Assembly (NCBI GenBank): GCA_030604405.1
Contig: JAUVVY010000023.1
Location: 1-64,000, forward strand
DNA length: 64,000 nucleotides
Reading direction: 5' to 3'
Source of the DNA: a bacterium
GTDB lineage: Bacteria; Armatimonadota; Zipacnadia; Zipacnadales; UBA11051
Numbering within the stretch: the stretch's first letter is position 1; every line of letters starts with the position of its first letter. This document shows positions 19,907 to 27,867 of this stretch, one piece after another. Both the position numbers and the translations under genes were made by a program. The notes under the pieces were generated by a model. It was not told the DNA's origin. It saw nothing but the letters and a program-made list of their open reading frames with translations, and made no database searches.

Positions 19907-20223
19907 CTCTCCTCACATTTGCAACACAAGCTCAGGCTCAGCCCGGACATGCTCGGTCATCACGACCAACTCGCTGACCTTATGACTATGTATGCTCTTC
20001 ACCGTCATCTGCTGTACTCCTTCGTGCTTCCGCTGCTGATCGCACGATTCTCTGCTCCACACACGGATTCCAGCCGGGTATGCTCGAGCGGTTGCTGAAC
20101 CTTCTTGTCTTTGCATCCTCAACCGTGGCGTCTCTCCGCAATGGCCCGCAGGAAAGGAATGGGCACAACTGCAACGAATTGTATATGTAGGTATGCCAAG
20201 TAGAGAGTCACAGGAGGAAAATT
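19907..20223. other. Divergent intergenic region between heparinase and stress genes
   Basis: This 317-bp spacer must carry promoters for both directions. I see no consensus -35/-10 pair and no clear PerR or Fur box. The AGGAGG at its right end belongs to the ferritin-like gene. Short frames here are not convincing genes. Confidence 0.4.
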
Positions 20224-20706
20224 ATGAGACAAGCAGCGGTTTTTTCGGCTGCCCAACTGGTGGAGATCGCTATTCAGACTGAGCAGGCTGGCTATGCCTT
20301 CTATCAGGCGGCGGTCGAGGCGACTGACAGCCCGCAGGTCCGGGCCTTGTGCGAGTGGCTAGCTGAGGAGGAGCAAGTCCACGAGCGCCTCTTCCAGGGA
20401 ATGAAGCAGAACCTGGGAGCGCAAGAGATGCTCGAGGAGTGGCCGGGTGAGAAGACCGAGTTCATCAATGCCCTGGTGGGCTCACGGTTCCTGCCCAAGC
20501 CCGAGGAGGCGGAGGCGCTCGTCAAGGACATGTCTGCGCAGGGCATCCTCGACTTTGCACTGAATTTCGAGAAAGACACAATCATCTTTCTGTACGAGAT
20601 GCGAGACATGGTAGCCGCCGGTGAGACTGAACAGGTCAACCAGATCATCGCCGAGGAAAAGGCCCACGTGTCTCGTATTGCGAAAGCCAAAGCAGCCATG
20701 GAATAG
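20224..20706 (+). CDS. Ferritin-like / rubrerythrin-type diiron protein
   Basis: The 160-residue four-helix protein has the ferritin-like di-iron pattern. Helix A is IAIQTEQAGYAFYQAAVE, helix B is CEWLAEEEQVHERLFQGM (E-x-x-H), and helices C and D are FALNFEKDTIIFLYEM and QIIAEEKAHVSRI (E-x-x-H). There is no rubredoxin domain, so it would depend on a separate electron donor such as the rubredoxin downstream. It likely reduces peroxide or handles iron in the cytoplasm. The start is backed by AGGAGG seven bases upstream. It is the first gene of a four-gene run with rubrerythrin, SOD and rubredoxin, spaced by 76, 55 and 27 bp. Confidence 0.85.
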   Translation: MRQAAVFSAAQLVEIAIQTEQAGYAFYQAAVEATDSPQVRALCEWLAEEEQVHERLFQGMKQNLGAQEMLEEWPGEKTEFINALVGSRFLPKPEEAEALVKDMSAQGILDFALNFEKDTIIFLYEMRDMVAAGETEQVNQIIAEEKAHVSRIAKAKAAME

Positions 20707-20782
20707 GACGTTGGGCGACGTCGTTTCAGCGCTATTGTGTGCTGACATTCGCCGGGCAAGAATGCAAAGAAAGGAGGAAATT

Positions 20783-21316
20783 ATGAGCGTCAAGGTATTC
20801 CGATGTCGAATCTGTGGGGACCCCTACATTGGGGAGAGCCCGCCAACTCACTGTCCCTTCTGTGGGGCAGATGCTAAGTACATCATTGATGCGCATGAGT
20901 GGGACAGCGGCGAGTTTGACGTGCAGCTCTCTGAGGTCTCGCGCAACAACCTGGAAGCGGCGCTGGACCTGGAGATGGGCAATGCCGGCTTCTATGCCTG
21001 TGCGCGGGACAAAGCCGCAGCGGCGGGCGACGAGTACCTGCTGGCCAAATTCAAGTGCTTGATGAAGGTGGAGGACGAACATGCCTCGGCTATCTGCAAG
21101 TTCTTGAAGATTGACAAGCCAGAACTGGCTGCAGGGACGTGTAGTGCCGATGGTGTGGCGAACTCGCACGAGGGCTATCAGCGCGAAGACCGCGCCATCA
21201 AGGCCTACGCGAAATTCCGCGACGAGGCCACCGAGCCGCGGATGAAGGAGTTCTTTGGGGTACTGGTGGAGATTGAGACTGACCATCTGGACATCCACGC
21301 CGGGGACACGAACTGA
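20783..21316 (+). CDS. Rubrerythrin with N-terminal rubredoxin-like domain (reverse domain order)
   Basis: The product is 177 residues. The N-terminal 35 residues form a rubredoxin-like iron site with CRICG and CPFCG, and the rest is a ferritin-like four-helix domain (NNLEAALDLEMGNAGFYACA, KCLMKVEDEHASAICKFL, GVLVEIETDHLDIH) with the E-x-x-H di-iron ligands. In classical rubrerythrin the rubredoxin domain is C-terminal; the reversed order is a known subfamily. It is predicted to reduce hydrogen peroxide with electrons from NADH via rubredoxin. AAGGAGG stands just upstream of ATG 20783. The longer in-frame extension from 20621 overlaps the previous gene and is not needed. Confidence 0.9.
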   Translation: MSVKVFRCRICGDPYIGESPPTHCPFCGADAKYIIDAHEWDSGEFDVQLSEVSRNNLEAALDLEMGNAGFYACARDKAAAAGDEYLLAKFKCLMKVEDEHASAICKFLKIDKPELAAGTCSADGVANSHEGYQREDRAIKAYAKFRDEATEPRMKEFFGVLVEIETDHLDIHAGDTN

Positions 21317-21371
21317 ACGCCGGTGGAGCACAGCTAGCTAATGCTGCCCAAAATAGAAAGGAGCAGGCACC

Positions 21372-21974
21372 ATGCCACACGAACTGCCTGATCTGCCGTA
21401 CGCTTATGATGCCCTGGAGCCGTTCCTCAATGAGCAGACCATGCACCTGCATCACGACAAGCACCACGCGGGGTATGTCAAGGGCCTCAATGAGGCTGAG
21501 GAGAAGATAAAGGCTGCCCAGCGGTCGGGAGATTTCTCGGCCATTCGAGGCTTGTGCGACGCGTTGGCCTTCAACTATTCGGGGCACCTGTTCCATACTC
21601 TGTTCTGGAGCAATATGAGCCCGGACGGTGGCGGTGAGCCCGGGGGCGAACTGGCCGCTCAAATCGAGAAGGATTTCGCGTCGTTCGCTACCTTCAAGGC
21701 CCAGTTTCTGGCGGCCAGCAACAGTGTGCAGGGCTCGGGCTGGGGCGTGTTGGCCTGGCAGCCGCTGGGCTCGCAACTGGTGATTCTGCAAGCCGAGAAG
21801 CACCAGAATCTGGCGCAGTGGGGAGTAACTCCCATTCTGGTTCTGGACGTCTGGGAGCACGCCTATTACGTGCAGTACCAGAACCGCCGGCCCGAGTTCA
21901 CCGAGGGCTTCTTTAATGTCATCAACTGGGACGATGTCGCCGCCCGCCTGGCTTCGGCGAAGGAAAACGGTTGA
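21372..21974 (+). CDS. sod: Iron/manganese superoxide dismutase
   Basis: The 200-residue protein has the complete Fe/Mn-SOD signature. MHLHHDKHHAGYV holds the first metal His and the gateway residues, LAFNYSGHLFHTLFW holds the second His, and VTPILVLDVWEHAYYVQYQ holds the Asp and third His (D-x-W-E-H). It dismutates superoxide to oxygen and peroxide, and the peroxide can be removed by the two upstream diiron proteins. AAAGGAG lies eight bases before the ATG. The metal preference is not obvious from sequence. There is no signal peptide, so it is cytoplasmic. A scrap resembling the last six codons recurs at 24069-24089. Confidence 0.95.
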   Translation: MPHELPDLPYAYDALEPFLNEQTMHLHHDKHHAGYVKGLNEAEEKIKAAQRSGDFSAIRGLCDALAFNYSGHLFHTLFWSNMSPDGGGEPGGELAAQIEKDFASFATFKAQFLAASNSVQGSGWGVLAWQPLGSQLVILQAEKHQNLAQWGVTPILVLDVWEHAYYVQYQNRRPEFTEGFFNVINWDDVAARLASAKENG

Positions 21975-22001
21975 GCGAACACGAATCGGGAGGAACTAAT
22001 C

Positions 22002-22166
22002 ATGCAGAATTATGTATGCACCGTTCGTGGCTATGTGTATGACCCCGAGGTAGGCGATCCTGACGCCGACATACCGGCCGGTACTGCCTTTGAAGACTTG
22101 CCCGAGGACTGGGTCTGCCCCGAGTGCGGAGTGGGCAAGGAAATGTTTGAGGCCGAAGAGGAATAG
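22002..22166 (+). CDS. Rubredoxin copy 1, one iron-ligand cysteine replaced (Cys9 to Arg)
   Basis: The product is 54 residues and normal in length, with the rubredoxin fold signature ([30 protein letters not shown]). Two of the four iron cysteines are intact at 39 and 42 and one at 6, but the fourth position reads CTVRG instead of CTVCG, because codon CGT replaces TGT. The second copy at 24117 keeps all four. A three-Cys site would bind iron poorly or with an open coordination position. AGGAGG-like sequence (GGGAGGA) lies ten bases before the ATG. It ends the rubrerythrin-SOD operon and lies 130 bp before the Abi cassette. Confidence 0.9.
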   Translation: MQNYVCTVRGYVYDPEVGDPDADIPAGTAFEDLPEDWVCPECGVGKEMFEAEEE

Positions 22167-22190
22167 GCGATGTTTCCGGCAGATTCTTGC

Positions 22191-22219
22191 TTGACGTGAG
22201 AGGCCCCTTTGCACATACT
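22191..22219 (+). promoter_or_regulatory. Sigma-70-type promoter for the Abi cassette
   Basis: TTGACG (22191-22196) and CATACT (22214-22219) are separated by 17 bp, each one base from consensus. The pair lies about 75 bp before the Abi_C-domain gene and after the rubredoxin stop, so the cassette can be transcribed independently of the stress operon. An unused AAGGAGG follows at 22231-22237. Confidence 0.5.
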
Positions 22220-22295
22220 AGACTTCGAGTAAGGAGGATCCTCTGTTCCCATGCAAAGATGGTGGGCGACATGCGCTTGAAAGGAACTGTAACGT

Positions 22296-23075
22296 ATGAA
22301 GCCAAATGCAAAACTCAACACAATAATATTGGCTCTTAAGCGAGCAATTGAAGCAACTTTTGACGACGGTAAGTGGCGTGAATTGGGTTATCTTACTGAC
22401 ACCATTGACATCATCGAAGGGCATTCTCGTTTACTGAGGAGCCTTGACTGGCGAGACGACGATTATAGCGCGAATATCCTGAACGTTCTCCCAGAAATCC
22501 TTGGCAAGAATTTGGAGAATCGAGAAGTGGTAGAAGATTTCGTGGGCCTGGAAGAGTGGCTACGCAGTCATGAGCCCCAGCTACATGAGAAGTTATATGG
22601 CGGCACCTCAGTCCCCTTGGAGGAAATTGAGAAGGCGGCCGGGGTCCATAGTGTTCTTGAACTGAACCAGCAGATAGGAAGAATCAGACACTCGATTCAT
22701 GACGACCCTGCGCTGGCAGTTGGTTCTGCTAAAGAACTCCTCGAAACGGTGATGAGAACGATTCTGGGGGAAGATGATGATGGCACCAAGACTGATGATG
22801 TCCCAGCATTGCTAAAGAGGGTACAGAGAGCATTAGGACTTTCCCCTCAAGCAGCGAGTCCAGACATGGTCGGGAGCGAAGTGCTTTGCCGGACCCTGAG
22901 CAATCTGGGCCAGGTTGTCATCGGTGTCGCTGAATTGCGGAACTTAGTTGGAACAGGACACGGAAGAAGCAAAGGGCCTGAGATTGACGATGTGCACGCA
23001 CGCCTTGTTGTGAATGCAGCTGCAACCATCGCTACATACCTGTTGGAAATCTGGGAGAATCAGAGAAAGACTTGA
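22296..23075 (+). CDS. Abortive-infection C-terminal (Abi_C) domain protein
   Basis: The protein is 259 residues. The C-terminal half (about 115-255) matches the Abi_C domain: RHSIHDDPALAVGSAKELLE, VMRTILGEDD, LCRTLSNLGQVVIGVAELRN, then LVGTGHGRSKGP and ARLVVNAAATIATYLLE. The R-N-x6-G-H-G pattern is the conserved core of this HEPN-related family. The N-terminal part is helical and acidic. AAAGGAA lies nine bases upstream of ATG. Its base composition is visibly more AT-rich than that of its neighbours, a sign of transfer. Abi proteins block phage propagation, usually by toxic RNA cleavage, but this one's activity is inferred only from family membership. It pairs with the HEPN-like gene 61 bp downstream. 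Confidence 0.78.
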   Translation: MKPNAKLNTIILALKRAIEATFDDGKWRELGYLTDTIDIIEGHSRLLRSLDWRDDDYSANILNVLPEILGKNLENREVVEDFVGLEEWLRSHEPQLHEKLYGGTSVPLEEIEKAAGVHSVLELNQQIGRIRHSIHDDPALAVGSAKELLETVMRTILGEDDDGTKTDDVPALLKRVQRALGLSPQAASPDMVGSEVLCRTLSNLGQVVIGVAELRNLVGTGHGRSKGPEIDDVHARLVVNAAATIATYLLEIWENQRKT

Positions 23076-23136
23076 GCACCACACCGTGCAGGCGGCGTAA
23101 CAAAGCATTAAGAGGCAACGAAGGGGAGTATGGAGA

Positions 23137-23922
23137 GTGACCGCTATCAAACAACGAACGCTTGACGAACTCTTTGATGAAGAGCATGGTCAGGAGTACG
23201 AGAAGCGACGTGACGCCTTGTGGCTTGAACTTGTCCGCGCTAATGCCTCGATGTACGTGATAGACCGCGTGCTCCAGTTTCCAGGGCACATGCTCCTTTC
23301 TCCTCGCCATCAGGTATTCCTACCTCTTCTGGTACGCAACTTTGCCGACGCAGTGTTATTACTAGTCGTTGGCACCCTTACCGACCCGGACCCTCGCTCG
23401 CTGACGTTCTCAACATTGAAAGACTGGATTGTAGAAAACTGCCGCCGCAAGGTGCGACCTCAGCTGAGGGCCTATCTCAAGAACCAGGCTACACCAGGCG
23501 AGATCTCGGGGCTGGTCGATCGGGCGAAAAAACTCAGGAACAAGCTTGTGGCTCATCTGGACCGCCAACATCTCCTTGAAGCCGCCGCAATGGCCGACGT
23601 GCAGCTCACTCTCCTCGAGCTCCGCGACCTACTGGAGGAGACAAATAAGCTTATGTCAGGACTGTGTCTCGGACGCGGGCGCGGGCGCGACATGCTTCCC
23701 TTCCAATACAGCCCGCTGGTCGAATACCCACAAGGGATGGACCCGAGGTCCGACATTGAGTACCTTCTTGACCTATTGGCCGAGGACAGTGCTGTTCTCC
23801 GGATGCCTGAGGAACAAGTACAGTCCTGGCCTGGCTTCGCCGGAAATTTGAAGCGGGAAGATCGAGAGGCGTTCAACGACTGGCGCGCACGGCTCGGCCT
23901 GCCGAAAGTGTCATTTGAATAG
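23137..23922 (+). CDS. HEPN-like protein, partner of the Abi_C gene
   Basis: The 261-residue helical protein has a central segment RAKKLRNKLVAHLDRQHLLE (about 127-146) with the R-N-x4-H arrangement of HEPN RNases, as in AbiU2-type and other defence or toxin families. The N-terminus is helical (LWLELVRANASMYVIDRVLQ) and the C-terminus acidic. The start is GTG 23137 with GGGGAG eight bases upstream; no ATG fits. Adjacency to the Abi_C gene, a private promoter and atypical composition suggest a two-gene defence or toxin cassette. The role is inferred and the precise family is uncertain. Confidence 0.6.
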   Translation: MTAIKQRTLDELFDEEHGQEYEKRRDALWLELVRANASMYVIDRVLQFPGHMLLSPRHQVFLPLLVRNFADAVLLLVVGTLTDPDPRSLTFSTLKDWIVENCRRKVRPQLRAYLKNQATPGEISGLVDRAKKLRNKLVAHLDRQHLLEAAAMADVQLTLLELRDLLEETNKLMSGLCLGRGRGRDMLPFQYSPLVEYPQGMDPRSDIEYLLDLLAEDSAVLRMPEEQVQSWPGFAGNLKREDREAFNDWRARLGLPKVSFE

Positions 23923-23995
23923 CCATCTATGCGGGGCTTCCAAATCGCGCTACAATTTCCCGTGTCTCTCAGGCGACCGACTGTGTCCGAGACGG

Positions 23996-24073
23996 CTAGT
24001 CGTTCAGCGAGTAGCGGCGCAGGCGCAGTGAATTGGATACCACTAACACGGAGGAAACCGACATTGCCGCGGC
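23996..24073 (-). pseudogene. C-terminal scrap of a second copA-like P-type ATPase
   Basis: On the minus strand these codons read [20 protein letters not shown], then YSLND and stop. The intact CopA at 25647-27827 ends [20 protein letters not shown], then YSLTDAQQ. A 25-bp DNA stretch is identical between 24004-24028 and 25664-25688. This is the last quarter-helix of a paralogous ATPase whose remainder has been deleted. Confidence 0.75.
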
Positions 24074-24089
24074 GAAGGAGAATGATTGA
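24069..24089 (+). pseudogene. Last six codons and stop of a second SOD-like gene
   Basis: The codons AAKEND-stop just before rubredoxin 2 match SAKENG-stop at the end of the SOD gene, followed by a closely similar leader and Shine-Dalgarno region at the same spacing to the rubredoxin ATG (about 27 bp in both). It shows that the second rubredoxin once lay behind its own SOD copy. Confidence 0.6.
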
Positions 24090-24116
24090 GTCAATACGAA
24101 TTCGGAGGGACCAATC

Positions 24117-24281
24117 ATGCAGAAGTACGTGTGCACCGTGTGTGGCTATGTGTATGACCCGGAGGTAGGCGATGCTGACGCTAACATACCAGCGGGCACC
24201 GCGTTTGAAGATCTGCCCGAGGACTGGATCTGCCCCGAGTGCGGAGTAGGCAAAGATATGTTCGAACCTGAAGAGGAATAG
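24117..24281 (+). CDS. Rubredoxin copy 2, all four iron cysteines present
   Basis: The 54-residue rubredoxin has CTVCG (6, 9) and CPECG (39, 42), the canonical FeS4 ligands, with [10 protein letters not shown] and LPEDWICP between. It is about 85% identical to copy 1 and, unlike it, complete. It should be the working electron carrier for rubrerythrin and for the flavodiiron protein encoded convergently about 100 bp away. CGGAGGG lies about eight bases upstream of ATG. No promoter of its own is evident; it may be read from the Abi cassette promoter. Confidence 0.93.
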   Translation: MQKYVCTVCGYVYDPEVGDADANIPAGTAFEDLPEDWICPECGVGKDMFEPEEE

Positions 24282-24290
24282 CCACCGCTT

Positions 24291-24313
24291 CGGGCAGCAG
24301 CAGCGACTGCCCG
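24291..24313. terminator. 7-bp GC hairpin between convergent genes
   Basis: CGGGCAG at 24291-24297 pairs with CTGCCCG at 24307-24313 around a 9-nt loop, ten bases after the rubredoxin 2 stop and before the end of the convergent flavodiiron gene. No T-run follows on either strand, so this is a weak terminator candidate. Confidence 0.3.
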
Positions 24314-24378
24314 CCGAGCACTGTTTCTTGCGAAGTCAGCACGTCTCTTAGATCCGTGCCTGCTGCAGATAGCACTTG

Positions 24379-25590
24379 CTACTTACTATCACACGTCTGA
24401 TTGAGCCTTGCCGCCACTTGCTGGCCCAGGGCATAGCACTGCGCCAGCGCGGCATCGTCAGGTACATACTTGACCATCAGGCTCGCGGCTACCAGGTCAA
24501 CTTTCATCTCTGTCAGCGTTTCTTCAATTTGTCCTACCGCCTCGCCGCTCCAGCCGTATGACCCGAAGGCCGCCCCGACGAGATTCCGTGGCTTGAGGCC
24601 TTTCAGATAAGTCAGAACGTCCGCGACCGTCGGAAATATGTTGTTATTCATCGTCGGTGAGCCGACCACGAGAGCCCGGGCATCGAGTATCTCGGTAGCC
24701 ACATCACTGCGGTGAGACGCCCGCAGTTGCATCAGCTTGGGCACTGCCCCCGCTGACCTCAGCCCTTCACCGATGGCGCGGGCCATCAGCGCTGTGCTTT
24801 GCCACATGGTATCATAGACCACCACTGCCTTCTTCGTCGGCGTCTGCTCCGCCCATTGTGCGTAAGAGCCCAGTATCTTTCCAAGGTCTTCGCGCCAGAT
24901 GGGGCCGTGATCCGGAGCGATAATATTGATATCCAGACCTAGTTCAGGCACCTGCTGCAATAGCTTGGTAACCAGTGACGACAGTGGCAGCAGGATATTG
25001 GCATAGTACTTGGCCCCCTCGTACCCCAGAATATCCTGGTCAATCTCGTCAGCAAATCGCTGACTCGAGGCCAGATGCATACCAAAGGCATCCTGCGAAA
25101 ACAGCACGCCGCCGTCGTCCAGATACGAGAACATACTATCCGGCCAGTGGAGCATACGGGTCTCGACAAAGGACAGGGACGTATTGCCCAGGCTGAGACT
25201 CTCGCCGTTCTTAGCTGCCACAATTTTGTGATCTAGACGAAAATGTTCGCCCAGGGCTTTAGCGCCCAGCGCGGACGCGAATATCTTCTCAGGTCGGACC
25301 GCCTCTATCGTCGCTGGCAAGCCCCCCGAGTGGTCCATCTCGGCATGATCAGAGACAATGTAGCTGATGTCCCCAGGATCAACCACCGCGGCGATCCGCG
25401 CGAGCATCTCCTCCACAAACGGAGCCTTGACTGTATCTATCAGGGTGATCTCATCGGCCAGAATCAGATAGGCATTGTAGGTGGTACCCCGGCTGGTCAG
25501 ATAGCCGTGGAAATCGCGCACCGACCAGTCTATCGCCCCAACCCAGTGCACGGAATCAGTTACCTGTACGGCTTCGAACGCTTGACGCAT
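24379..25590 (-). CDS. fprA: Flavodiiron protein (A-type flavoprotein, NO/O2 reductase)
   Basis: The 403-residue protein has an N-terminal metallo-beta-lactamase-like domain with the diiron motif H-x-E-x-D-H (SDHAEMDHSGGLP), a further His in LHWPDSMFSYL and IIAPDHGPIWR. A C-terminal flavodoxin domain (from about residue 255; KAVVVYDTMWQSTALMARAI, then SPTMNNNIFPTVADVLTYL) binds FMN. Such proteins take electrons from rubredoxin and reduce O2 to water or NO to N2O in the cytoplasm. GAGGTGA precedes the ATG. It is the last gene of the Rrf2-led operon, 56 bp after copA, and lies next to its presumed donor rubredoxin 2. Confidence 0.95.
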   Translation of the reverse strand: MRQAFEAVQVTDSVHWVGAIDWSVRDFHGYLTSRGTTYNAYLILADEITLIDTVKAPFVEEMLARIAAVVDPGDISYIVSDHAEMDHSGGLPATIEAVRPEKIFASALGAKALGEHFRLDHKIVAAKNGESLSLGNTSLSFVETRMLHWPDSMFSYLDDGGVLFSQDAFGMHLASSQRFADEIDQDILGYEGAKYYANILLPLSSLVTKLLQQVPELGLDINIIAPDHGPIWREDLGKILGSYAQWAEQTPTKKAVVVYDTMWQSTALMARAIGEGLRSAGAVPKLMQLRASHRSDVATEILDARALVVGSPTMNNNIFPTVADVLTYLKGLKPRNLVGAAFGSYGWSGEAVGQIEETLTEMKVDLVAASLMVKYVPDDAALAQCYALGQQVAARLNQTCDSK

Positions 25591-25646
25591 GTTGTCACCT
25601 CAAAGCATTGAATTGGAACTCATCCGGCTCAAGTGCGCCGCGCCGA

Positions 25647-27827
25647 TCATTGCTGGGCATCAGTCAGCGAGTAGCGGCGCAGGCGCAGCGAATTCGATAC
25701 CACTGACACCGAGGAAGCAGCCATCGCAGCGGCGGCAATCATCGGATTGAGTAGGCCCGCGACAGCCAGCGGGATGGCGGCGGCATTGTAGAAGAATGCC
25801 AGGAACAGGTTCTGCTTGATGTGCGCCAGCGTCCGGCGGCTGAGCAGCATGGCACGCACCACGCCCTCCGGGTCGCCGCTGACTAAGATGATCTCCCCGG
25901 CTTCTATGGCCACGTCTGTGCCCGTGCCCAGCGCTATGCCTACGTCGGCCTGCGCCAGGGCCGGCGCATCATTGATGCCATCTCCCACCATGGCGACGCG
26001 GTGGCCCTGCGCTTGAAGTTGCTTTATCTGGTCGCTTTTCTGCTCGGGCAGAACTTCGGCAAGCACGTTGCTAATGCCTAACTCCTGGGCGATAGCCTCG
26101 CCGGTGCGCCGATTGTCGCCTGTGACGAGGTAGGTATCCAGGCCCATCTGCCGCAGGCGCGAGACCGCTCGCGTTGCCCCGGGCTTGAGCGTGTCAGCCA
26201 GGGCCACCAGCCCCACCAGCCGGTCATCTCTCGCCACCAGTAAGGTCGTGTTGCCTTGTTGCTCCAGGCGGCTTTTCATCTCCTGGGCAGAAGCGGTATC
26301 CACGCCCGCCTCGTGCATCAGCCTGGTGCTGCCTACCAGAATCTGCTGCCCGTCCACCATACCTCGCACCCCAAGGCCGGGCACGGCCTCAAAGTCATCT
26401 ACTGCAGCGCTCTCGATGTTATTCTCCCTGGCCCGGGCCACGATCGCCTGCCCTAGCGGATGTTCCGAAGAATTCTCGATCGCCGCCGCCAGCCGCAGTA
26501 ATTCGTCCTCGGAGACATCGTCAGCCAGTGAGACCAAAGCGGTGACTTCGGGCTCCCCGCGAGTGAGGGTGCCGGTCTTGTCGAAAACAATGGTATCGAG
26601 GCGGCCGACCATTTCCAGAGCGCCGGCCTGCTTGATGAGGATACCGTGGTCCGCGCCCAGGCCGGTTCCCACCATCACCGCCGTCGGCGTCGCCAGTCCC
26701 AGGGCACAGGGGCAGGCGATTACCAGCACCGCCACGGCATTGACCAAGGCCCGCTCCAGCCCGGCCTCGGCCAGCACCCAACCTGCAAAGGTTAGCAGGG
26801 CAATGGCGATCACTACCGGCACAAAGTAAGCGGCAACCGTGTCGGCCAGCCGCTGAATCGGCGGCTTGGTGCCCTGTGCTTGCTCGACCAGGCGGATGAT
26901 TTGCTGCAGAGCCGTCTCACTGCCTACCCGCGTGGCCGTGAACCTGAACGTGCCGGTCTTGTTGATGGTGCCGCCAATGACCTCGTCACCTGCGCTCTTG
27001 TCAACCGGGATACTCTCACCCGTTATCATGGACTCGTCAACCGCCGAATGACCCTCGACCACCTCACCATCAACCGCAATCCTCTCGCCGGGACGAACCA
27101 CCACAACGTCACCGACCTCAACTTCCTCAACACGAACCATGACTTCATCGCCACCACGCATCACCGATGCGTGGGCCGGAGCCAGTTGCGTCAGCTTGCG
27201 GATTGCCGCGGAGGCGTGGCCTTTAGCACGGGCCTCCAGGAAGCGCCCGAGAGTGATGAGCGTGAGGATAACAGCCGCTGTGTCGTAGTAAACGTGCACC
27301 TGGCCCTGAGCGAAAAATGTGAAATAGACGCTGTAGAGATAGGCAGACGACGAGCCCATGACAATGAGCACGTCCATATTGGCACTACCGTGCTTCAGCG
27401 ACCGATAAGAGTTGCGGTAATACTGCCAGCCCAGAATAAGCTGAACCGCCGTGGCCATTGCGAACAGCACGTAAAGTCGCCCCGGAAACTCGAACCAGAC
27501 GCTAAGGATGAATAGCGGAACAGTGATAGCCGCCCCCAGCGCAAACAGCCGTCCCTGGCGGCGGATCTCAGCGGCGCGCGCCGCTTGCTGCTCGTCCTGC
27601 GGTTGCTCACCCGCGGCTTCGGCGCTGTAGCCGACAGCCTCGACAGCGGCAATAAGCTGCTTGATACTGGTCTGTGAGGGGTCGAAGGTCACCCGCGCCG
27701 TCTCGGCGGCGAAGTTGACATAGGCCTCGGCAACCCCGACCACGCGGCGAAGGGATTTCTCGACACTCTGAGCGCAAGCCGCACAGTGCATGCCGGAAAT
27801 CGCCAGGGTTACGGATTGCTCAGCCAT
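25647..27827 (-). CDS. copA: Copper-translocating P1B-type ATPase
   Basis: The 726-residue inner-membrane ATPase has one N-terminal heavy-metal-associated domain ([16 protein letters not shown]), paired transmembrane helices, the actuator loop ([12 protein letters not shown]), the CPC metal site ([17 protein letters not shown]), the phosphorylation loop ([10 protein letters not shown]), a hinge ([20 protein letters not shown]) and the C-terminal helices containing N and MxxSS signatures ([19 protein letters not shown]). It exports Cu(I). ATG 27827 is chosen because GGGAGGA lies eight bases upstream; the longer frame runs into the hcp gene. It sits between hcp and fprA, so copper export is co-expressed with NO/O2 defence. 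A C-terminal scrap of a paralogue lies at 23996. Confidence 0.95.
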   Translation of the reverse strand: MAEQSVTLAISGMHCAACAQSVEKSLRRVVGVAEAYVNFAAETARVTFDPSQTSIKQLIAAVEAVGYSAEAAGEQPQDEQQAARAAEIRRQGRLFALGAAITVPLFILSVWFEFPGRLYVLFAMATAVQLILGWQYYRNSYRSLKHGSANMDVLIVMGSSSAYLYSVYFTFFAQGQVHVYYDTAAVILTLITLGRFLEARAKGHASAAIRKLTQLAPAHASVMRGGDEVMVRVEEVEVGDVVVVRPGERIAVDGEVVEGHSAVDESMITGESIPVDKSAGDEVIGGTINKTGTFRFTATRVGSETALQQIIRLVEQAQGTKPPIQRLADTVAAYFVPVVIAIALLTFAGWVLAEAGLERALVNAVAVLVIACPCALGLATPTAVMVGTGLGADHGILIKQAGALEMVGRLDTIVFDKTGTLTRGEPEVTALVSLADDVSEDELLRLAAAIENSSEHPLGQAIVARARENNIESAAVDDFEAVPGLGVRGMVDGQQILVGSTRLMHEAGVDTASAQEMKSRLEQQGNTTLLVARDDRLVGLVALADTLKPGATRAVSRLRQMGLDTYLVTGDNRRTGEAIAQELGISNVLAEVLPEQKSDQIKQLQAQGHRVAMVGDGINDAPALAQADVGIALGTGTDVAIEAGEIILVSGDPEGVVRAMLLSRRTLAHIKQNLFLAFFYNAAAIPLAVAGLLNPMIAAAAMAASSVSVVSNSLRLRRYSLTDAQQ

Positions 27828-27867
27828 CCGTCTCAGTCCTCCCAGAGGCCAATTCTGCGGGCCCCGT

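Noticed and set aside
22251-22280. Nine-codon leader ORF after AAGGAGG upstream of the Abi gene
   Set aside because: The spacing to the ribosome-binding site is 13 bases and there is no attenuator structure; too little to call a leader peptide.
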